From: an uncultured Lachnospiraceae bacterium
GTDB lineage: Bacteria > Bacillota > Clostridia > Lachnospirales > Lachnospiraceae
Assembly: GCA_910579225.1 (NCBI GenBank)
Contig: CAJTTI010000018.1
Span: forward strand, 1 to 64,000
Length of the DNA stretch: 64,000 bases
Direction: 5' to 3'
Made by a program: the position numbers and the translations under genes. Under the pieces are notes generated by a model. That model did not search any database. It worked only from the letters and a program-made list of their open reading frames with translations, and was not told the DNA's origin. Below, piece after piece: positions 1-8,224 of the stretch (within the stretch, counting starts at the first letter, position 1; every line of letters starts with the position of its first letter).

Positions 1-765
1 GGTGTTGTCCAGAAGATGGCAGCTTACTTTCAGCCGGTATGCGTTCAGGAAATCTATGGGGGACTGCTGCAGGTAATGTTTGAAGAGCCTGCAGCATTTG
101 CTCCGGCTGACATTTCCGGAGGCGGCAATCTCATCCAGCGTGATCTTTTTTCCGTAGTGCTGATAGAGAAAGGATACCATATCTTTTTGAATCTTCAGGT
201 CTTCGTCTGTTTCCTGCCCTTCTAATCCAGGGCCCAGTTCTTTGAAGCTCCAAAGACGGCTCCATAGAGTCTGCATGAGTGAGACGGCCTCCAGTTCATA
301 CCCGTCTGCGGCGCTTTCTTTCAAAGCGGCGATCCGAAGGAGAAAATCCGCGGTCTCCGGTCCATGGGCATGGCCTGATGGAAGGTGCAGATATTCCAGG
401 CTGCAGTTTTTTAATACAGGGGTTACGTATTTTTGCATCAGAGCCTGGTTCTGACAGAACAGGGACGGGTGGAACAGGATGCAGATAAAACGACAATCAT
501 GTCGCTTATAGGAATATCCGTAGTGCATTTGGCGGGCGTTGACCATAAGTGTATCCTGTCTGCCAAGGACCAGCTGCCTGCCGTTGATATCGTAGCACAT
601 CGTTCCTTCCAGGATGTGGATCCATTCCAGATCTTCATGCCAGTGGCAGGGAGCGCTCATATCCGGGTAAAAGCGAAGGTCGGCAGTTCGGATATAAAGA
701 GGAATTTCTGCATGTTCATATTGTATAATCTCTGAAAGATCTTGCATCAGCTTCATTGTTCCCAT
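1..765 (-). CDS. AraC-family transcriptional regulator (C-terminus cut off by window edge)
   Basis: The reverse strand is open for 255 codons from an ATG at 765 to the window edge. An N-terminal cupin-like sensor half contains CHWHEDLEWIHILEG around residues 37-51, typical of AraC regulators that bind a small ligand such as a sugar. The last 60 or so residues hold the first AraC helix-turn-helix (ITLDEIAASGNVSRSKCCRLFK) and the start of the second (SPIDFLNAYRL). The second helix lies mostly outside the window, so the gene is partial. The start is supported by AAAGGAG about eight bases upstream and by a good promoter at 792-820. It is transcribed divergently from a short transcript near 850-1090 and may control that or genes left of the window. 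The ligand cannot be inferred. Confidence 0.85.
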   Translation of the reverse strand, partial: MGTMKLMQDLSEIIQYEHAEIPLYIRTADLRFYPDMSAPCHWHEDLEWIHILEGTMCYDINGRQLVLGRQDTLMVNARQMHYGYSYKRHDCRFICILFHPSLFCQNQALMQKYVTPVLKNCSLEYLHLPSGHAHGPETADFLLRIAALKESAADGYELEAVSLMQTLWSRLWSFKELGPGLEGQETDEDLKIQKDMVSFLYQHYGKKITLDEIAASGNVSRSKCCRLFKHYLQQSPIDFLNAYRLKVSCHLLDNT

Positions 766-791
766 GGTATTATCTCCTTTTTCTCCTTAAT

Positions 792-820
792 ATTATAGTG
801 TGCCAGGGCGTATTTGTCAT
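792..820 (-). promoter_or_regulatory. Promoter of the AraC-type regulator
   Basis: On the reverse strand ATGACA (-35) and a perfect TATAAT (-10) are separated by 17 bases, ending about 25 bases before the ATG at 765. It partly overlaps the oppositely directed candidate promoter at 814-841. Confidence 0.65.
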
Positions 821-841
821 GGACAAATTTACCGTTATAAG
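814..841 (+). promoter_or_regulatory. Candidate promoter of the short transcript at 850-1090
   Basis: TTGTCA and TATAAG are separated by 16 bases. The -35 region overlaps that of the divergent AraC-type gene, an arrangement in which one bound regulator could affect both directions. Confidence 0.4.
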
Positions 842-847
842 ATTCTG

Positions 848-1089
848 TACAAATACGCACGGACAACGGCGCTGCGCATAGGATGGTATAGAAATAAGGT
901 TATATTTTGGAGGAATCAGACGAAATGAGTTGTAACCATAATAGATTGTGCCGCTGTTCATGCTGTCAGGGACCACCAGAAGAACTGGTAGAAGTGTTGC
1001 TTCCGTCTCTTCTGGAGATGATTTTTATCTGGAGAAAGAAAAATAATGAGAGGAAGAATGTTGACGAACGAAGTCAGCATTCTTTTTTT
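848..1089 (+). other. Short terminated transcript with a possible Cys-rich small ORF
   Basis: Between the candidate promoter at 814-841 and the terminator at 1053-1089 lies about 240 nt. It contains GGAGG at 909-913 followed at 925 by an ATG opening MSCNHNRLCRCSCCQG, with five cysteines in the first fifteen residues. The frame stays open to 1149, through and beyond the terminator, so an mRNA ending at the terminator would lack a stop codon. Either the reading frame is not used or the terminator is conditional. It could instead be a small RNA. I recognise no family. Confidence 0.3.
1053..1089 (+). terminator. Intrinsic terminator
   Basis: An 11-bp stem (AGAATGTTGAC with GTCAGCATTCT, one G-U pair) with a 7-nt loop is followed by seven T residues. 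It separates the short transcript from the catabolic cluster. Confidence 0.75.
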
Positions 1090-1165
1090 GTGTTATTTCT
1101 GACAAAGAAGCGGAAAAATCAACAGTATGATTTTCTTTTATCTGGCTGAAAAAGGAAACAAAAGA

Positions 1166-1182
1166 TGTTTCAAATTAAAACA
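1166..1182. promoter_or_regulatory. Upstream copy of a 17-bp operator-like palindrome
   Basis: TGTTTCAAATTAAAACA is an imperfect inverted repeat with TGTTT/AAACA arms. An identical copy lies at 1273-1289, 107 bp downstream, close to ten helical turns. The pair flanks the cluster promoter, so it is the best candidate binding site for the regulator encoded at the end of the cluster. The link is inferred. Confidence 0.55.
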
Positions 1183-1202
1183 AAAAATGAGATTCTGTAG
1201 AA

Positions 1203-1231
1203 TTGAATAAAAATATAAAAAAAATTATGAT
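1203..1231 (+). promoter_or_regulatory. Promoter of the four-carbon acid sugar cluster
   Basis: TTGAAT and TATGAT are separated by 17 bases, which is a sigma-A type promoter. It lies between the two identical palindromes. No properly spaced GG/GC sigma-54 element is seen. Confidence 0.5.
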
Positions 1232-1272
1232 ATAGGCATACAATTTAGCTGCTTAATTGAATACTCACAAAA

Positions 1273-1289
1273 TGTTTCAAATTAAAACA
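1273..1289. promoter_or_regulatory. Downstream copy of the 17-bp operator-like palindrome
   Basis: Identical in all 17 bases to the copy at 1166-1182. It falls in the expected 5' untranslated region, about 22 bp before the kinase start codon, where a bound protein would block or loop transcription. Confidence 0.55.
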
Positions 1290-1310
1290 CTTTCATGATA
1301 AGAGGAAAAC

Positions 1311-2582
1311 ATGGTTAAATTATTAGTCATAGCAGATGATTTTACCGGTGCGCTGGATACAGGGGTCCAATTTAGGGCAAAAAATTCTATGGTGCTCGTA
1401 CATAAACGGGGAGATCAAAGTCTGAGAGACATTTTGGAAAAAGATATGCAGGTTTTGATTGTTGATGCCGAGACGAGGCATATGAGTCCGGATGAAGCAT
1501 TCCAGATTGTGTATGATATTGTTGATACGGCGGTTACCCTCGGGGTGTCCTATATATACAAAAAAACAGATTCTGGAATGAGGGGAAATATCGGAAGTGA
1601 GCTGACGGCTTTTCTGCGTGCTTCGAAGTCTTCGAGGATTCATTATATTCCGGCTTTTCCACAGATGGGACGTATTACGGTAAACGGGATTCATTATGTG
1701 AATGGCGTACCTGTATCAGAAAGTATTTTCGGTACAGATCTGTTTGAGCCCGTCCGGAAATCTGCAGTAAAAGAGATTATTGCAGAACAAAGCGATGTGA
1801 CGGTGTACCAGATGGGAAAGTCGACAGCGAATTGTACTGCAAAAGGAATTCTGGTATATGACAGTGCCACGGAAGAGGAAATGCTTCGTCTGGCACTGGA
1901 ACTGAAAGAGAAATCACAGCTCCATCTGCTGGCCGGATGTGCCGGACTGGCGGCAATTCTGTTCGGAATGCTGGGCCTTCAGACAGTCAGACCGGTCCTG
2001 CCGGATTTTAATGAAAATTTATTGACCATATGCGGAAGCACGAATTCTGTTACCGTAAGACAGCTGGACTGTGCTTCGTCGGCTGGCATGAAAAGGATAT
2101 GCTTATCTCCGGAGCAGAAACTGAAAAAGAACTGGCCGGACAGCGAGGAAGGAAGGGCATTCATTGATGGATGGAAAAAGAACATGTGCGCTGGCGGAAA
2201 TACGATTATAGAATGTGGCGTACATGATCTGGAGAGAACCTCTGCATATATGCGTCGGAAAAACATTGATCTGACAGAGGCACGGTACCGTATCGCAGAT
2301 ACGATGGGAGGCGTGCTGAAACGTCTTCTGGACTGTGGGCTGCAGAGCACGCTTCTGGTGACGGGAGGGGATACGCTGCTGGCTTTTATGCAGCGTATCC
2401 GACAAAATACACTTGTTCCCATATGCGAACTTTTGTCCGGGGTTGTCCTGTCGAGATTTGAATACAATGGAAACATGTATAATCTGCTGTCAAAATCCGG
2501 CGGATTTGGGCAGGAGGACCTGCTTCTGACACTGACAGAACTAATAAAAGAGGAGTATGCAGGAGAAACTGTAAATAATTGA
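1311..2582 (+). CDS. Four-carbon acid sugar kinase (DUF1537 family, DtnK/OtnK-like)
   Basis: Family members phosphorylate D-threonate, erythronate or similar C4 acids at the 4-hydroxyl in the cytoplasm. At 423 aa it has the family's usual length. The N-terminal domain begins with the ADDFTGALD signature (residues 8-16), carries KKTDSGMRGN near residue 85, and the C-terminal nucleotide-binding domain contains VTGGDT near residue 351. It is followed 15 bp later by a PdxA2-like dehydrogenase; these two families are known to act in sequence, oxidising and decarboxylating the 4-phosphate to dihydroxyacetone phosphate. The ATG at 1311 follows AGAGG. Whether the substrate is D-threonate, erythronate or another acid cannot be told from sequence. 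Confidence 0.85.
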   Translation: MVKLLVIADDFTGALDTGVQFRAKNSMVLVHKRGDQSLRDILEKDMQVLIVDAETRHMSPDEAFQIVYDIVDTAVTLGVSYIYKKTDSGMRGNIGSELTAFLRASKSSRIHYIPAFPQMGRITVNGIHYVNGVPVSESIFGTDLFEPVRKSAVKEIIAEQSDVTVYQMGKSTANCTAKGILVYDSATEEEMLRLALELKEKSQLHLLAGCAGLAAILFGMLGLQTVRPVLPDFNENLLTICGSTNSVTVRQLDCASSAGMKRICLSPEQKLKKNWPDSEEGRAFIDGWKKNMCAGGNTIIECGVHDLERTSAYMRRKNIDLTEARYRIADTMGGVLKRLLDCGLQSTLLVTGGDTLLAFMQRIRQNTLVPICELLSGVVLSRFEYNGNMYNLLSKSGGFGQEDLLLTLTELIKEEYAGETVNN

Positions 2583-2597
2583 AGAGGGGGAAACGAG

Positions 2598-3704
2598 ATG
2601 ACAGGAAAACCGGTTATCGGTATTACAATGGGAGATCCTTTTGGGAACGGTCCGGAAATTACGGTTCGTGCGCTGGCGGACAGGGAAATTTATGAGCGCT
2701 GCAATCCGATCGTGATTGGAGACGCTTCCAGTATGAAGTATGCGTTGAAGGTGGCGGAAAAGATTCTGAACATTAATCTGAAGCTCCACGTGATAAAAAA
2801 TGTGGACGAAGCAGTCTTTCAATATGGAACGATTGATCTGCTGGATCTGGCTCTGGTGCCGGCCGGGGAGATACCCGACAGTTCGGATCAGGCAGTTCCC
2901 CGTCCTTTTGGCATCGGTGCATGTAAAACCGGCGGAGAGGCATCCTTCCAGTATGTGAAAAAGGTGATTGAACTTGCCATGGCTCAGAAGGTTGACGCTA
3001 CCGTGACCAATGCACTGTCAAAAGAAGCCATTAATATGGCGGGACATCACTATTCGGGGCATACAGAAATTTATGCGGAATTTACCGGCACTGAAAAATA
3101 TACCATGATGCTGGCTCATAACGACTTGAGAGTCGTGCATGTTTCAACACATGTATCCTTGCGTGAGGCCTGTGACAGAGTGAAAAAAGAACGGGTTCTG
3201 GAATGTATTCGCATAGCGAACGAGGGCTGTCTGGCGCTGGGAATAGAAAACCCCCGGATCGGCGTGGCGGGCCTGAATCCGCACTGCGGGGAAAACGGAA
3301 TGTTTGGAAGAGAAGAGCTGGAAGAGATCCAGCCGGCGATCGACCAGGCCATGTCGGAGGGGATCTGCATTCCGGAAAAAGGTCCTACGCCTCCGGATAC
3401 CATATTCTCCAAAGCTCTGGGGGGCTGGTATGACATTGTTGTAGTGATGTATCACGATCAGGGACATATTCCTTTGAAAATAAAAGGCTTTGTCTATAAC
3501 AGGGAGAAAGGGCACTGGGATGCGGTTGCCGGAATCAATGTCACTCTGGGACTGCCGATTATCCGTGCCAGTGTTGACCACGGAACGGGGTTTGGACATG
3601 CCGGGAGCGGCAGGGCGAATGAATTAAGCCTGAAAAATGCAGTTGATTATGCAATTATACTGGCAAATCATAACCAGAGCCAGGAAGGCGGGACAGAGCC
3701 GTAG
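2598..3704 (+). CDS. PdxA2-like 4-phospho-acid-sugar dehydrogenase (4-hydroxythreonine-4-phosphate dehydrogenase family)
   Basis: An NAD-dependent, divalent-metal enzyme of the PdxA family. Next to a DUF1537 kinase it is expected to oxidise and decarboxylate the C4 acid 4-phosphate rather than make pyridoxal phosphate. The N-terminal MGDPFGNGPEI matches the family MGDPxGxGPE motif. Candidate metal histidines lie in SGHTEIYAEF (near residue 157), MYHDQGH (near 287) and DHGTGFGHAG (near 328); the last differs from the classical DHGTAFDIAG, which fits a PdxA2 subgroup. It is 368 aa, longer than E. coli PdxA. GAGGGGG precedes the ATG. No other vitamin B6 gene is nearby, which also argues for a catabolic role. 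Confidence 0.85.
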   Translation: MTGKPVIGITMGDPFGNGPEITVRALADREIYERCNPIVIGDASSMKYALKVAEKILNINLKLHVIKNVDEAVFQYGTIDLLDLALVPAGEIPDSSDQAVPRPFGIGACKTGGEASFQYVKKVIELAMAQKVDATVTNALSKEAINMAGHHYSGHTEIYAEFTGTEKYTMMLAHNDLRVVHVSTHVSLREACDRVKKERVLECIRIANEGCLALGIENPRIGVAGLNPHCGENGMFGREELEEIQPAIDQAMSEGICIPEKGPTPPDTIFSKALGGWYDIVVVMYHDQGHIPLKIKGFVYNREKGHWDAVAGINVTLGLPIIRASVDHGTGFGHAGSGRANELSLKNAVDYAIILANHNQSQEGGTEP

Positions 3705-3736
3705 CAAACAGAGGCAGTATGTAAGGAGCGGTATTT

Positions 3737-5284
3737 ATGGAGGCAAAAAAAGAAGGGATATTAATTGCAGAAAATATTCATAAACGTTTTGGAGGTACGC
3801 AGGCACTAGGAGGGGTCTCATTCTGTCTGAGAGCAGGAGAAGTACATGCGCTTATGGGCGAAAACGGGGCAGGGAAGTCCACTCTGGGAAAAATATTTGC
3901 CGGAATTCATCAGCCGGACAGCGGGGACATTTATTTTGAGGGGGAAAAGATTAACGTTGAAAATCCAAGAGCAGCGAAGGAAAAAGGCATTTCTATTGTG
4001 CTGCAGGAGTTCAACCTGCTTCCGGATCTATCCATAGCGGAAAATCTGATTCTGGGAAATGAGGAGTATTACAGGCTGGCAGGGCTTGTACTGGATAAAC
4101 GCAGAATGTACAGCCATTCCAGGGAACTGCTGGGATTATTTGAAATGGGAGCCAGCCTGGATGTTTATGAACAGGTAAAAAACCTGTCCATTGCGCAGAT
4201 GCAGATTCTGGAAATCCTCAAAGCGGTGGATGCGGATTCCAAAGTCATCATACTCGATGAACCGACGGCGGCTTTGTCGGGAAATGAAGTGGAACAGCTC
4301 TTTGCTGTCGTGCGGAAGCTGAAAAGTGAGAAAAATATAGGATTTATTATTGTTTCTCATAAGATTGAGGAGATATTTGAAATTGCAGACCGGGTGACTG
4401 TATTCCGGGACGGAACGGAAGTGCTGAACGGACATGATATCAGCAGCCTGACAGAAAATGATCTGGTGAAATCCATGGTAGGACGCGAGATTCAAAACCT
4501 GTACGGCGCCAGAGCGTTTGGCTGTTGTGCAGAGGCAGATGTGATATTCCGCGCCGAAAATATATGTGATATGAAAGGGCGTGTAAAAAATGTAAGTCTT
4601 CAGCTGAGAAAAGGAGAAATTGTCGGTCTGACCGGAGTGGTTGGAGCCGGGAGAACAGAATTTGTGCGCTGCATTTTTGGCATTGATAAAAGGAAGTCGG
4701 GAAAAGTATTTGTCCATGAAAAAGAAATTAAAAATCTGACAATAAAAAATGCAATCAAAGCTGGAATTGGATTCGTACCAGAAGACAGAAAATATGACGG
4801 TCTTATATTAGAAGAGAGCATTGCTGATAATATTTCGCTTGTACTGCAGAATATGCAGAAAAATTTTATGATCAGTAAAAAGAAAAGCGTACAGGATACG
4901 AAAAAAATGCAAAAGGAACTGAACATAAAAATGGGCCGGTATTACGATGCCTGCGACAGCCTGAGCGGAGGAAATCAACAAAAGGTTCTGCTGGGGAAAT
5001 GGATGCTTATGGAGCCGGAGATTTTGATTATTGACGAGCCTACAAGAGGAATCGACATTTCGTCAAAATCCGAGATTTATTCGATTTTAAATCAGTTGTC
5101 CGGCGCCGGCGTGACGGTGCTCATGATTTCGTCAGAGCAGCCGGAGATTATCGGAATGTGTGATCGGGTTCTTGTAATGAGAGAAGGGGAACTTGTGGGA
5201 GAACTGGCTCATGATGAAATTACAGAACATCAGATTACCAAAATGGCAACTCTTGGATCAGGAGGAAGGAAAAATGCGAAATGA
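3737..5284 (+). CDS. Ribose-type sugar ABC transporter ATPase (two fused ATPase domains, RbsA/MglA-like)
   Basis: The cytoplasmic energy subunit of a carbohydrate importer, 515 aa, made of two ABC domains as in RbsA. Domain 1 has Walker A GENGAGKST (about residues 41-49) and Walker B VIILDEPT. Domain 2 has the degenerate Walker A GVVGAGRTE usual for this family, the LSGGNQQKV signature and Walker B ILIIDEPTRGID. The gene follows the dehydrogenase by 32 bp and overlaps the permease gene by 11 bp. With the permease and binding protein it forms a complete importer, most likely for the acid sugar or its precursor consumed by this cluster. The substrate assignment is inferred from context only. 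Confidence 0.92.
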   Translation: MEAKKEGILIAENIHKRFGGTQALGGVSFCLRAGEVHALMGENGAGKSTLGKIFAGIHQPDSGDIYFEGEKINVENPRAAKEKGISIVLQEFNLLPDLSIAENLILGNEEYYRLAGLVLDKRRMYSHSRELLGLFEMGASLDVYEQVKNLSIAQMQILEILKAVDADSKVIILDEPTAALSGNEVEQLFAVVRKLKSEKNIGFIIVSHKIEEIFEIADRVTVFRDGTEVLNGHDISSLTENDLVKSMVGREIQNLYGARAFGCCAEADVIFRAENICDMKGRVKNVSLQLRKGEIVGLTGVVGAGRTEFVRCIFGIDKRKSGKVFVHEKEIKNLTIKNAIKAGIGFVPEDRKYDGLILEESIADNISLVLQNMQKNFMISKKKSVQDTKKMQKELNIKMGRYYDACDSLSGGNQQKVLLGKWMLMEPEILIIDEPTRGIDISSKSEIYSILNQLSGAGVTVLMISSEQPEIIGMCDRVLVMREGELVGELAHDEITEHQITKMATLGSGGRKNAK

Positions 5285-6230
5285 AAAAGTAAGCCGTTTT
5301 ATGAAAATATACCGCTCAGAAATATCCATGCTGATCGTGTTTATTGTGTTCTGTATCATCATGAGCTTTGCATCGCCGGCTTTTTGTACAAAAGCAAATA
5401 TACTGAATGTATTGTCTCAGATGTCTGTGGTGGCAATACTGGCGATCGGGCAGACTGTTGTCATTGTTTCCGGAGGCATTGATCTGTCCGTTGGTATGGC
5501 GGTAGGACTCAGCGGGATGCTGGGCGGAATGTACATGGCGAGAACGCAGAATCTGGCAGTGGGAATTCTGATTGTTCTGGGGGTGGCAGTGCTGGTCGGG
5601 CTGATCAACGGTTTCCTGACCGGATATTTGAAGATCGCAGCTTTTATCGCCACTTTGGGCACACAGGTCATATGTAATTCTCTGACCTATGTGTGTTCCG
5701 ACGGGAATTCGGTTTCCGGTTTTCCAAAACTTATGGATACAGTCGGAAATTATAAATTGTTCGGAATCCGCTTCTATATCATCTTTATGATCCTGCTGTA
5801 TGTACTGATGACCTGGGTGATGTCAAATACAAAGACAGGAAGATTCACCTATGCGATCGGGTCCAATGCAGAAGCCAGCCGGTTGTCAGGCGTAAACGTA
5901 AAACTGTTTACAATGCTCTGCTACATGATTTCCGGTCTGATGTGCGGATTTGCAGCGCTGGTCAACATGATCAGACTGATGGCGGTTGATCCTACGACAG
6001 GCTCGGGACTGGAAATGGATGCGATTGCGGCCGCGGTAATCGGCGGTGTCAGTATGGCGGGAGGAAAAGGAAGTCTTCCGGGAACATTTATCGGCGTATT
6101 ACTGTACTGTTTTTTAAGAAATGCGTTAAACCTGCTGGGAATTAATCCATTCTGGCAAGGTACAGTAACGGGCGTGGTCATTGTGGTAGCTGTGCTGGCT
6201 GAAAGTATAGCCAGTAAAAGAAATAAATAA
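5274..6230 (+). CDS. Ribose-type sugar ABC transporter permease (RbsC-like)
   Basis: An integral membrane channel subunit of about 318 aa with eight to ten hydrophobic segments, in the RbsC/BPD_transp_2 family. It contains the family sequence VSGGIDLSVGM near residues 64-74 and AAVIGGVSMAGGKGS in the second half. I use the ATG at 5274 because GGAGGAAGG lies directly upstream and the protein then begins MRNEKVSRF. An upstream in-frame start at 5193 would lie deep in the ATPase gene and is unlikely. The overlap with the ATPase gene suggests translational coupling. Confidence 0.92.
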   Translation: MRNEKVSRFMKIYRSEISMLIVFIVFCIIMSFASPAFCTKANILNVLSQMSVVAILAIGQTVVIVSGGIDLSVGMAVGLSGMLGGMYMARTQNLAVGILIVLGVAVLVGLINGFLTGYLKIAAFIATLGTQVICNSLTYVCSDGNSVSGFPKLMDTVGNYKLFGIRFYIIFMILLYVLMTWVMSNTKTGRFTYAIGSNAEASRLSGVNVKLFTMLCYMISGLMCGFAALVNMIRLMAVDPTTGSGLEMDAIAAAVIGGVSMAGGKGSLPGTFIGVLLYCFLRNALNLLGINPFWQGTVTGVVIVVAVLAESIASKRNK

Positions 6231-6247
6231 TCAAAGGAGGAACTGAA

Positions 6248-7342
6248 ATGAAGAAAAAGCTTGTAGCATTGTTATGTGTGGGGGCGCTGGCACTGTCGTT
6301 AACAGCCTGTACAGAGAAGAGTGATCAGGCAGCGGCAGAAGCAGAAACGCAGGATACAACAGAGGCGGCGGATGCGTCAGACGCGCCGGAAGAAACGGAT
6401 ACACAGGGGACAGAGGATGTACAGGAGAGCAGCGGAGGAACCAAACAGATTGCTTATCTGACTCCGGGCCTGGATCTTCCATTCTGGAGATATCTGGCAA
6501 ACGGGATTGAGAATGAAGTCATTGATTCAGGCATGGATGCCACGGTGCAGGTGTATGATTCCAACAACAGCAGTGAGATACAGCTTCAGAACGCGCAGGA
6601 TGCGATCGCCAAACAGGTGGATATGATCATTATTTCACCTACGGACAGTTCCTCATGTCCGGCGGTATTGGCAATGGCGGAAGACGCAGAGATTCCGGTT
6701 GTGATTGCGGACATAGGGACAGATTCCGGAAAATATGACGCGTTTATCGTAACCCCCAATGCGGAAGGCTCACAGGAGCTGGGAGAATATGTCCTGCAGT
6801 ATATGAAGGATAACGGAATTGCCGGCACTGCAGCGCAGATTACAGGATCGCTTGCACGCAACAACATTAAGGCCAGATATGAAGGCTTTAACGCGGCGCT
6901 GGAGAAATTTAACGTTGAGCTGGCGGACTATACACAGATGAGCCAGTTTACACGCGCAGAAGCAGAGGGCTTTACACAGGATCTGATGACGACTTACGGA
7001 GATCTTGGCGTAGTTTTCGTTCATATGGACGAGCCGACTCTGGGAGCGGTAAAAGCAGTTCAGAATGCAGATAAAGGAGATTCGGTGATCGTATGCGGAT
7101 TTGACGGTACTCCAGAGACGGTTCAGGAAATTGAGGCCGGGAGACTTCTGGCAGCGGCAATCCAGCAGCCGGCGCTGATGGGCAAACTTGCTGTACAGGC
7201 AGCTTCACAGATTTTTAACGGGGAGACGCCGGAGGAGCAGATCGACGTACCGACACTTCTGGTAACAGCGGAAAACTGCGGCGATGAAGAAGTGGTTAAA
7301 CAGCTGCAGGAAAATGTATTTCCGGAATCCAAAGCAAAATAA
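6248..7342 (+). CDS. Sugar ABC transporter substrate-binding lipoprotein (RbsB/periplasmic-binding-protein-like)
   Basis: A membrane-anchored solute receptor of 364 aa. Residues 1-21 form a lipoprotein signal with lipobox LTAC and lipidated Cys21. An acidic, Ala/Glu/Thr-rich linker of about 45 residues follows, then a type I periplasmic-binding-protein fold (IAYLTPGLDLPFWRYLANGI, IIISPTDSS, VVIADIGTD, VIVCGFDGTPE). It is preceded by AAAGGAGG and lies 17 bp after the permease, so it completes the importer. A structured RNA element follows at 7374-7463, a place where many binding-protein mRNAs are stabilised. Confidence 0.92.
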   Translation: MKKKLVALLCVGALALSLTACTEKSDQAAAEAETQDTTEAADASDAPEETDTQGTEDVQESSGGTKQIAYLTPGLDLPFWRYLANGIENEVIDSGMDATVQVYDSNNSSEIQLQNAQDAIAKQVDMIIISPTDSSSCPAVLAMAEDAEIPVVIADIGTDSGKYDAFIVTPNAEGSQELGEYVLQYMKDNGIAGTAAQITGSLARNNIKARYEGFNAALEKFNVELADYTQMSQFTRAEAEGFTQDLMTTYGDLGVVFVHMDEPTLGAVKAVQNADKGDSVIVCGFDGTPETVQEIEAGRLLAAAIQQPALMGKLAVQAASQIFNGETPEEQIDVPTLLVTAENCGDEEVVKQLQENVFPESKAK

Positions 7343-7373
7343 CAGATAGTGTCAAGTAGTTTGTGAAAAAACT

Positions 7374-7463
7374 GCAGCTGCCCGAAAGCAGTCCCGGAAG
7401 GATTTTACGGAACGAAGAGAGGGAAAATTCTTCCAGACACTGGGGCGAAGTGAGGGCAGCTGC
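7374..7463 (+). repeat. Nested intercistronic hairpin after the binding-protein gene
   Basis: An outer perfect 10-bp inverted repeat (GCAGCTGCCC at 7374-7383, GGGCAGCTGC at 7454-7463) encloses a second 11-bp stem (7396-7406 with 7424-7434, one G-U pair). No T-run follows, so it is not a classical terminator. It probably protects the upstream transporter mRNA or partly uncouples it from the downstream genes. Confidence 0.5.
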
Positions 7464-7489
7464 GGAACCTAAAGAAGAAGGTATATGGT

Positions 7490-8143
7490 ATGAAGATATT
7501 TGATCTGTCGCAGTCGTTATTCAATTCGTGTCCGGGCTGGCCGACTTATGGCGAGACCAGAATCACGCATGAAACGGTTGTCGGCATACACGGTTATACG
7601 TCTGAAATCATCAGACTGAATACACATACGGCAACACATCTGGACGCTCCTTTTCATTTCTTTCCGGATATGAAAACGATTGATGAGATTCCTCTGGAGA
7701 GATTTGTAGGCAATGCGGTGATCGTGAACCTGACGGGTGTACAGGCCTGCCATCCGATCGGGATATCGGATCTTCTTCCATATGAGGATAAAATCAGGAA
7801 GGACACGATCGTGCTTCTCTGCACAGGATGGCATAAAAAACGCGGATACAGCAAAGAATATTACAATGACTGGCCGTATCTGTCGGAGGAAGGCGCCAAA
7901 TGGCTGCTGGAAAAGGGGGTAAAAGGAGTCGGAATTGACGGCATGAGCATGGGCGGCTGGTATGAGGGCACCGGAAGGCCCTGCCATGAGGTATTGCTTT
8001 CAAATGAAGTATGGCTTCTGGAGGAACTGGATTTTCCGGAAGAAGTGCTTGAATATGAGGAAGTAATGCTGCATGCGGTTCCTTTGAAGCTGACAGGCTG
8101 CGGAGGTTCCCCCTGCCGTGCATACGCGGTTGTAAAAGAATAA
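7490..8143 (+). CDS. Cyclase-family metal-dependent hydrolase (kynurenine-formamidase-like fold)
   Basis: A 217-aa member of the cyclase family (PF04199), cytoplasmic hydrolases using two metal ions. The hallmark HTATHLDAPFHFF occurs near residues 48-60, matching HxxTHxDxPxHF, and GIDGMSMG lies near residue 149. The family includes kynurenine formamidase and lactone or amide hydrolases. In this cluster, opening a lactone or removing an acyl or amide group to give the C4 acid for the kinase would be reasonable, but that is inference. The ATG at 7490 follows AAGAAGAAGG. A hairpin follows the stop codon. Confidence 0.8.
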   Translation: MKIFDLSQSLFNSCPGWPTYGETRITHETVVGIHGYTSEIIRLNTHTATHLDAPFHFFPDMKTIDEIPLERFVGNAVIVNLTGVQACHPIGISDLLPYEDKIRKDTIVLLCTGWHKKRGYSKEYYNDWPYLSEEGAKWLLEKGVKGVGIDGMSMGGWYEGTGRPCHEVLLSNEVWLLEELDFPEEVLEYEEVMLHAVPLKLTGCGGSPCRAYAVVKE

Positions 8144-8151
8144 AGAAGAGA

Positions 8152-8196
8152 GGATGCTCTGAAATCGCTGTCTCAGGCGTTCAGGAGCATCCTTTT
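8152..8196 (+). terminator. Intercistronic hairpin, weak terminator or attenuator
   Basis: GGATGCTC-TGAA pairs with TTCAGGAGCATCC (one bulge) around a 16-nt loop, followed by only four T residues. It lies between the cyclase-family and LarA-like genes and probably reduces rather than stops transcription. Confidence 0.5.
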
Positions 8197-8224
8197 GTCG
8201 TGATATCTGATCAAGGAGAGCCAT

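Noticed and set aside
1231..1256. Possible sigma-54 promoter (GG ... GC) before the kinase gene
   Set aside because: The GG-to-GC distance is one base too long, and the linked regulator lacks the GAFTGA loop.
2598..3704. Vitamin B6 biosynthesis role for the PdxA homologue
   Set aside because: The neighbouring DUF1537 kinase and transporter and the altered DHGTGFGHAG motif favour the catabolic PdxA2 role.
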